A stretch of 64,000 nt of DNA. Origin: Aplectana chamaeleonis (Eukaryota > Nematoda > Chromadorea > Rhabditida > Cosmocercidae). Of this stretch, positions 46,601 through 55,600 are shown piece by piece (within the stretch, counting starts at the first letter, position 1; every line of letters starts with the position of its first letter). The position numbers and the translations under genes are program-made. The DNA is taken from assembly GCA_029168955.1 (NCBI GenBank), contig JAPDOI010000145.1:992001-1056000 (forward strand), given 5' to 3'. Below the pieces are notes generated by a model. That model saw only the letters and a program-made list of their open reading frames with translations. It was not told the DNA's origin and did no database searches.

Positions 46601-49600
46601 AGCGTTTCAAGTGACTCGCAGGCCATTCTGCGAAGAGAAAATGAAGCATCTAAGGAGAAATCCTCTACGCAGGTCAAGCGAGGGGCGAGAACCAATGTCG
46701 GCCAAACAGGGCTCAGTGGTCAAGTTCTTAGTAAGCCAAATACGATTTTTATGTTTAATCAATGAAGGAGGTGCGACTTATTGTTGGTACAGAGTTAACT
46801 TTGCTTGCCGTTGAGGTTTGGCTAAATCATTGTTTTAAGAAGTGTATCTACTCGAGTATATCAAACGAATGAAAACTCTCGAATATTCGAATAAACGAAT
46901 AGTTCGAAAAATTGACTCCTTCGAATATTCGAATGAACGAATAATTCGAAAAACTGACTCTTTCAAACAGTAGAATAAACGAATTATTTGAAAAAGTGAC
47001 TTCTCCGAATAATCGAATATTCGATTATTCGTTTATTCGGCCGAATATTCGTTTTCCGAATATTCGTTGACATATGTACTCTAGTATCTACGAGTTTGCA
47101 CCGCTTGAAAATTACGTTCTTTTTTCTGGAACGAACATTAGTTTTTAATGAGTGAACTACTCAGATAATAATACCGGAAAGACCGACGTCTGTGAACTGC
47201 CTCTCCGGGCTGAGGCAGCGTCCAAACGTCGCGAGAGCGGGCGTTCCCGCTGTCGTGCGCCTCTCGACGCTCCTCGAACGCTGGAGAAGCCCGTGCCCGC
47301 AAATTAACACAGGCAAACACCCCCTACCTCGTGTTGATTCGATTGAATACATTTGATAGGGTGATCAATCGCTCGAGTCGGCGCAACGGCTGATGATTTC
47401 CCACGGTTTTCGACTTCCGTGGTGGGACTATGGAAGACAAGGACATCAGTTTTGCAACAGGTTTAATACCATCTGCTTTAGTGATGGAGCAGTAAGCTTG
47501 AAACTTGCTGCTTGCTCCGTGGTGGTGGCGCAAGCGCGCGAGAGCGAGAGGGCGAGGGCGCGCGAGGAGCGCCTGTGAGCGGCTAGCGAATCGTGTGCCC
47601 ACGATGACCATCGATTTTGCGCAATCGCACGCTCTCGCCACGTATGGACGGAGCCTGATCGCGGGTAGACTATATCAAACGAATGAAAATTTTCGAATAT
47701 TCGAATAAACAAATAATTCGAAAAAATGACTTTTCCGAATAGTCTAATAATCGAACTCGAAAAAGTGACTTTATGAATTGTCAGGTAAACGAATTATTCT
47801 AAAAATTGACTTTTCGAAAAATATCGAAATATCATTCGAATACTCGGCCCAAATTGAGAGTATTCAACTTTTTTGTATTGTGTAGACCAAAGGCGCCGTC
47901 TCGGATTTCAGAATAGAAGCAATCTTTAGGATTGCAAACACACAAAAAAGACCACTTCTCCACAGTTTGACCCGCTATTTGAGCGTTCAGTAGGAACCTT
48001 TCCCTATTAACCTCTTCTTAATAAGCCTACCTTCCCCAAAACATCGAAAACTAGAATACAGTTTTTCGTCGTGAAAAAGATGATTTTCTTCCCCGAGTTT
48101 TTCACGTGAAACAATGCGTTGGCCTCCAAGTGTTACCAAATTACGAAGCAACGGTTAAAAACGCATTGAAACGTCGTATGTCAGTGACATAAGTCTATAA
48201 CATGGACTAGTTCTCCGGTTGGATGAACATGTTCTATCCCCAATTCTATTTAATACATTTACTTATGAACTACCACGAGTAGTTACTTGTGGTAAGGTTG
48301 AATGTTCTGCTTTCGCTGATCATTTTAGAATTTTCTCTCCTATTCAGACGGTAAGTGACAGGGAATACTTGCAAATGGCGTTGTGTAAGATTGTAAATTG
48401 GTCTAGAGACTGGAATATGTTGCTTTCAAGAGAAAAAACTAAAGTTTTGCACATCGGAAGCAATAGTGCAAGTTCTGCTTATACAATTGGTGGTCAACAG
48501 CTCCAGGTTGTCGATGAAATAATGGATTTGGGTTTTCTGGTACGTAGCGATCTCACTTTTGATGCTCATTGTGCTAAAGCCGTGTCTCGAGCAACTAAGG
48601 TTATGTATAGCATGTTCAGAGCTCTATCCAGTAGCAACGAAAAGGTGCTACTTAAAGCTTATAAAACCTATGTAAGACCTCACCTTGAGTATGGAACTGT
48701 GATCTCCAACCCTCACAAGGTTTCGACCACTGTTGTGCTGTAGAAACTTCAAAACAGCTTCACACGCAAGGTGATGATGAGGGTCAACGGACTCAATCAT
48801 AGTCAAATGCCCTGCAGCATTGATAGTAACAAGAAGCTACAGATAGACTCGCTGGCCTGCAGAAGGAAAAAATCTGATATTCTGATGGTTTTCAAGATCT
48901 TGTGTGGCTATGTTGGACTCAAGGCAAATGAATTCCTCCATCGAAGGGCATCTACCACAAGAGGTAGCAGTTGACACTGTCAACTTGGGAGTTTGACACT
49001 GTCAACTTGGGCATACTGTCTGAGAAGCTATTGAGGTCCACCATCCCGCCTTGGCAGAAGCGATGGATTACAGCACTCATCAAAGGGCGCCGAGCAAAAG
49101 TGCTGTTTCAGGGACATGTCTCTAATAGCATCCCGATCACTGCCGGTGTCCCTCAAGGAGGAGTCATATCGCCTGCTCTGTTCAGTCTTTACCTGGAAGA
49201 TTTGCCCGTCCCCCCAAGTGACATCAAAGTCGTTGCGTATGCGGATGACATCACCATCTTGTGCCGGGACAGAGACATTAATGTAGCTGCACGCAAGATC
49301 AATAGCTACCTCATCGTTCTGAAGAACTTTCTCGATGATATCATGCTCGCTGTCTCTGCCGCTAAATCATCTGTATCAGTTTTCTCCACTGACCCTAAGA
49401 AACACTGCGCTCACCCCGTTGTGAATTGGGAAGACGCTCGTCTGCCTGCTGCACGTTTTCCTAAGCTGCTCGGCCTAGTATTGGATCCTTCGTTGAGGTT
49501 CCACAAGAATACTGAGCAGAAACAGGCTACAGTGAAAGCAAAGCTTAACGTCCTACAAGCTCTGGGAGGAACGTCGTGGGGAAGTAGCAAAGAGACAATT

Positions 49601-52600
49601 TTGACCACCTATAAGGCAATATTGCAGCCGGCGTTGGAGTACGCTGCACCGGTATGGCAGCACATGATATCGGATTCATCGTGGACAAAGATGCAGCGAG
49701 TCCAAAATGCTGCTCTTCGGATTGCCACAGGGTGTGCTAAAAGCACCCCAGTGGAACATCTCCATGCTGAAGCCCGAATTCTGCCAGTTAAGGAGCACTG
49801 CCAACTCCAAGCGCAGCAACTGGTTATTAACATTGTCAAGCAGCCTGACCACCCATTAAGAAGGATCATGAATCCCGTGAGAGAGAGACATATCAGAAGG
49901 CCTTTTGCGGATGCTCCCGAGAAAGTTAATATACAAAGATGGACTGACTCCCAACTGGATCGTCTGCGTCTTTTACGTGCGGAGCACACCAAGTTCGTCA
50001 GGGATCACTTGAGTAGGATGACCGTCAATCCCATATTGGGGGTCGCACCACCCATAGTCAGCGACACCGAGATGGAACTCGGTAGGCGGGCTAGAAGTTA
50101 CCTTGCCTCGTTACGCTGCGGTCATTCCCCTATGCTGATGTCATTCTTGCATAAAATCGATCGCAGTCAGCCGGACGAGTGCCCGGACTGTGGTAGCCGT
50201 GGCCACACAAGTGAACACCTATTCGAATGCCCAAAGAGGCCTACCACTCTTACAACAATGGATTTGTGGACGAATCCGGTTTCAGTCGCCCGTTTCTTGA
50301 ACCTTTGACGAAAACCTTCCTGCGGCTGCAAAGAAGAAGAAGAAGGTAGCAGTTTTGAGCTCGTTCGTAACAGAGCCAAGAAAAGCCTGAGGCACCATTT
50401 CTTTGTTGATAGAGCCGGGAGTGAGTTTGAAAAGCTACTCAAAAGGTGCAGTCTCCCTATAACCCCACCAGCGTTTAAACGTCTCTTGGATCAGTACTTG
50501 ATGACTGTGGATGTCTGAGCCGGTTTCCGGCCTTCTACTATTGTATAGGTTTTACGTTCTATTTATCCATTATTTGCTGCATTTATTCTGGGTAAATTAA
50601 CTAAGCAGGCTAGACCTGTAATAAAGATATACACATATGTTCACGGTGGTTGTCACCGGTGGAAAATTGGGTCAATCGAAAATAGAAGAATATTTATGCA
50701 ACGCAGGACAGTTACGGCCCCAAGGGAAAAACGGAGCAACAGAGAGTAAAGAATTCCAAAAGACGGTTCCACAAAAGATTTCATTGTCACAACAAACACT
50801 TCCTGAGATACTTAAGGCCCCCGTCATAGTCGGTGGATCTACTGAGTCCCACCGGGTCGATACGCATCGAATTCGTGGAAGACGGGTGCAAAAAAATCAA
50901 CCCACTGAGTCCGACTGCGACCGTCTGGTGCCCACCGCAATCCCCCCGGTCGATACTGATATTGCTCATGCGTACAAGGGCGGGGCCAATGCACCGATTG
51001 AGTCCGACTGAGTCCCACCGAAATCATCCTCACCCCACCCGGTCGATATAGGTGTTTTTCACGTGATTTGGGTGAATTTTTTTCGGCCGACTGCGACCCG
51101 CCGAGTCCCGCCGCATCTCGACTCTCGCCGTCTGCGCTCTGCCCCACGTACTGCTGATACGGAAATCAGATTCAGACATGTTGAAAACAAGAAAAATCAG
51201 CCACCAAACACGTTCCGATTCACAGCTGAGGTGATAATCGTCATTATCAATTGCGTGTTTCGCAGAGGAGTTGTTTGGCGCTGGGGGCAACCGGACTCAG
51301 TGGGACTCAGCAGGTTTTTCCACCCCGGACCAGGGCTGGGCACGCGTCCCGGGTAACCTTAGGGGGGTGCATATTAGACGTTGCAGAGAGGGCAAAGGGG
51401 GGTGCCTAAACCGAACACCAAAAAAAAGAACGAAGTGCATGTTCTGTCGAATTTCAGGAAAAAAATAGTACGCACTATTCTTCTAAATTGTCATATCTTC
51501 TTCTCCGCTTTTTGAGTCGAACACGAAAAGAATTCAAATTATTGATAGAGATGCAGGTTGTGTTCACCATAATTCATAGTTGCTGTCGAAGTTTGTTTCG
51601 ATGAAGGAGTGAACACTACTCCGTTATCTTGTAGCAAGTAAGGATTGATGTGGTGTCATGTTTCTTTGATGCAGCGTTCATTGATTACGCGGGTGGCTAC
51701 CGATTCGAGGCAAGATACTAAGACAGCGCCCAGGAAAACTATCATTCAAGTTCAAAAAAAGATTAGCGAACTGATGTATAGCCTAGGTCGCTCATTTTGA
51801 GCCGGTCGAAGCAAGGCTTATCGGGCTTATCATGTCAAAATCTTCTTATCACTTTTATACTTTGCCATGACCGACCGCTTCGCTGCTTACTCCGCCCGGA
51901 CTCATCCGAGCAGGCTAGAATTTATTTCGACAGTTTGAAAGTACAGATAGCACAGTCAGCATCACAACTAGTCAATAGATTTTTATTCATGAGAATGTGA
52001 CTTACCTATGAAGAGAGCCAACTGTAAAAATTGAAGACTGCAAGTTACTATGAAAGAAGCGAATGACCGTTTTCTCCTCATTTAGAAGTACCCTGTACAT
52101 AAAAACCCGAGTTTTATCCACCTTGAATGCCGCAATCTCTCCTCCGACACTGGCAGCGGAGTCCTACGGGAGAACACGACGATCGCGGTCTCCCACAGGA
52201 GGTGTTTTGTCCTGTAGGAGACCGAACTAAAGTGAAGCGGTCTCCTACAGGACATGCTGCCGCATCGCTTCCTCTGGGTCTCCTACAGGACAAAGCAGCT
52301 CCGGTAGTTGTCCTGGAACGCGCACGTTGAACCATTGATCGAACCCGCGCGGTGTACGATACGCGTGTGCATGGGGTGAAGAGCTGATTCGCCCATGCAG
52401 GCTCACAGAGGCGCCTCTCATTGATTGGATTGGGGTGCTTAGGGCCGACTTTCCTCCTTGATCATAAGTGAGGGAGGAATGTAATGGGGCGTAATGCCCT
52501 ACACTAATTTTGCCGTTGACAAACTTGTCAACGAAGAAGTGTGAAAATCATGCTTCGATTTGAAAAAAAATACGAAAACAAGGCGATTTTGGCTTGATTC

Positions 52601-55600
52601 CAGCAAACGTTTTTTGAAATTCCCTCCAAGCTACCGTACAAGTTCCGGTCTCCTACAGGAGTATCACAGGACTCCTACAGGGGAAAATCAGGACTCCTGT
52701 TGCAGGGGAGACTAGGACTCCCAGCCGACTCCTGTAGGAGTCCGCTATGACTGTCGGAGTCATAGACTAGGTTAGCCGTGCGATCTGGTGTTTGTCCGCA
52801 GCTACACAACGCGCACTGGAGTGGACGCGCACGCAATATTAATTAAAAAATGTATTTTATTACAGAACGGGGAGGAGAAAATGATTGAAACTGGAGTAAA
52901 TTGAAGCAGGCAGAAATAGGATTCTTTCAATGTTTACAGTATAGAAATTTAATGTAAACAAACTATGTTGTAGCGGAGTGAATTTTTGGACGTGATAAGG
53001 TTCATTCAAATGAACCTAGTTGATTAAAAACACCCATAAACATGAGAACTAAGAGCATTGCGAGAAAGATGAGAATCTGGCAAACATTTTAATAGCAATA
53101 GGTTTGATATTCAGTGTGAATTAAGGACCTTAAAACTGTCCTGGTTGTGTCCCGGTTTTCGGGGTAATTCCGGGACGAGATTTAAGGTCCTTAAATCCTA
53201 TTAGAAACCGGTCCCATTGATGCTAAAATGTTTGCCAGATTCTCCTCTTTCTCACAATGTCCTTTGCTCTCAGTTTAATGCTAGTTTTGATCAACTAGGT
53301 TCGTTTGCATGAACCTTATCACGGCTAAATATTTACAACCCGCTCTAACTTTGTTTATTTACATTAAATTTCTAAAGTGGGTACATCCAGAATAGACTAC
53401 CTTTACCATCTTTCATTTCCTTCAGTTTCAATCCTTTTCTCCTCTCCGTTCTGTTATAAAAATACATTTTTATTAATATTGTGTGCGCGTCCATTCCCGT
53501 GTGCGCTGTGTAGCTGCGTACAAACACCGTATCGCACGGCAAGCCGATTTTTAAGGGATTGCGGCATTCTAGGAGGGTAAAATTTGGGTTTTACTCCCTA
53601 CGAATCACATGAATCCTAACATTGTTCCACAACACATAATAGTTCTGATTTCCACATCAGAACAATCAAACACAGATTAACTAATCCTTCATAGGTTTAT
53701 GAAAGCATTCGACAGGAAACATTAGTTATCGCAATAGTAGTAGTTCCGTTGTTGGTAATTGTTCAATTGTTTTGTATTGAAAAATGCTTTATCTTTTGTA
53801 ATAAGTTCAGAAATTACACTACCCTTTTTGTTGCCATTTTCGGAATTTTCTCTATTCAGTGCTTTTTTATATTCTTGTTTATCAAAATCAGGAAGTCAAG
53901 ATCATGGCTGTTGAACTATTCCGAAAAACAGCCGATTTCGATTTCCCATAAGGGGGTGCCTAAAAATTACCGAGCTAAGGGGGGTGCATATTCAGAATCG
54001 CCATGCCGGGACGTGTGCCCAGCCCTGCCCCGGACTCAGTCGGACTCAGCAGCTTTTTCGACGAAATCTGACCGGGGCCTAAAAGGCGGGGTGCTACTTG
54101 AGGATTTCGTGTACTTCTGGTGCGTTTTTCTCAATTTCTACGTCATTTTAGTTCTACCAGGAGGCCACTTAACCGATATGGCGAATAATCTCAAAATTGA
54201 AGATAGCCGTTTCGGGAAAATCGCTCGAACCTGTTCGGGACCTACTCTAAGAGATGGAAAACAGTATCTATCACGTCTGCCCACAAATTCGGTGCTGTGC
54301 GAGATACCCCACCATTGGTTCTCTGAATACCTCATGTTGAATACTGGAGTATTCTGATTATATTCGAACTTTCTATCATTTCGGTTTTCTATCATTCTGC
54401 ACCGCAAAAATGGACTTGTACCGAAGACTCTGCTTCCCACTTTTTTTGCGAAATTATTCGTTTATTCGACCAAATCTTCGAATAGTGGGCCTTTCGAATA
54501 TTCGAATGAACGAATTATTCGAAAAATTGACTTTTCCGAATAGTCGAATAAACGAATTATTTCGAAATTTGACCTTTACGAATAATCGGATCATTCGAAT
54601 ATTCGATTATTTGTTTATACGGCCGAATATTCGTTGACATACCCTAATGGCGGGCGAATGGCGGTGAGCAAAAAGCTCGCCGGGCTGGGCTGGGGAGGAT
54701 GTTAAGGCGCCGGTCTGACCGACGGCAGCCAATGAAGTTTCGGTCGAATCGCGGGCCCATGCGGAGTTCGTCGGTCGGATCGCGGTCAGCATTGTATCAT
54801 TGTCTCCACGCCGGGTTCATCCGAGGAAAATGGCGGTCAGATCGCCAGGTGGGTGTTGCTCGGCCCGCAATGCACCGGCGATCCGACCGGCGTTACTGTC
54901 CGAGTAAATCTCCTAAACCTCGTCTCCTACAGTTTTTAGCACTCCAGAATCCATTTCTTATGCTTGAGTATTGCCAAGTTCAAGGCCTGATCCTCTTCAA
55001 AAGAGGATTGGGGTGAACCAATAACTTGCGCGGCACTGTACTGAGGTTCACTGATACCCTCTGAGGTAGGTCACTTCACGCCGTACATTCAATTCCTACC
55101 ATAAGCAAAAAAGCGATTGAATTATCTATGCTGTAATTGGCAAATGAGATTAGTGGCCATGGATACTATGTCGGATATAAGACAGAATGGCGTGGAGAGA
55201 TCGGATTGATGAAAGCAACAAAAATCCTCTCTCCCCGCTTGAGAAAATCGCACATCTATTGTAGGCAGACCAATAATACGGCTAAAACAGAAACAGACAA
55301 AAGAAGATCAATAAATGCGTTCGCAGAATACTAAAATCACATGGAAACGTGCAACACAGAGCAGTGTATAGCCGTTCTTCATCATTTTGAGCAGGTCGAA
55401 GTAGGACGTATCGGGCCAATCATGTCTAAATCTCCTTACAACTGTTACATTTTGCCATAACGGACCGCTCCGCTGGTTGCTCCGCCCCAACTCATCAGAG
55501 CGAGACAGGCTTTGAAAATATGATTCAACGAAGCTTCCCCAACTTCTCCGCTCTATACCATTCACTCGACAGAAAGTTCAATATCATGAAAACTTGACCT

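Larger units (their letters stand above)
48237..50635 (+). mobile_element. 5'-truncated CR1 LINE inserted in MITE copy E
   Basis: Starts within the RT (LSPILFN) and ends ...AATAAAGATATACACAT. ATGTTC of the MITE is present on both sides, a 6-bp target duplication. It is interrupted by another LINE at 48973-50343. Confidence 0.85.
50816..54079. mobile_element. Harbinger-like element inserted in MITE copy E
   Basis: Ends GGCCCC and GGGGCC with longer imperfect terminal repeats (GACTCAGT...GGACTCAG blocks near both ends). TAA flanks both sides (50813-50815 and 54080-54082), the 3-bp duplication usual for PIF/Harbinger elements. No transposase is recognisable in 3264 bp. Confidence 0.6.
48073..54208. 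mobile_element. TTAA-type MITE family 1, copy E, split in three
   Basis: Pieces 48073-48236, 50636-50815 and 54080-54208 join to follow copy A from near its left end to near its right end. The gaps are a CR1 LINE and a Harbinger-like element. Both terminal repeats are lost. Confidence 0.8.

Noticed and set aside
47324..47712. Overlapping GC-rich ORFs on both strands
   Set aside because: Composition artefacts in a spacer between two satellite arrays.
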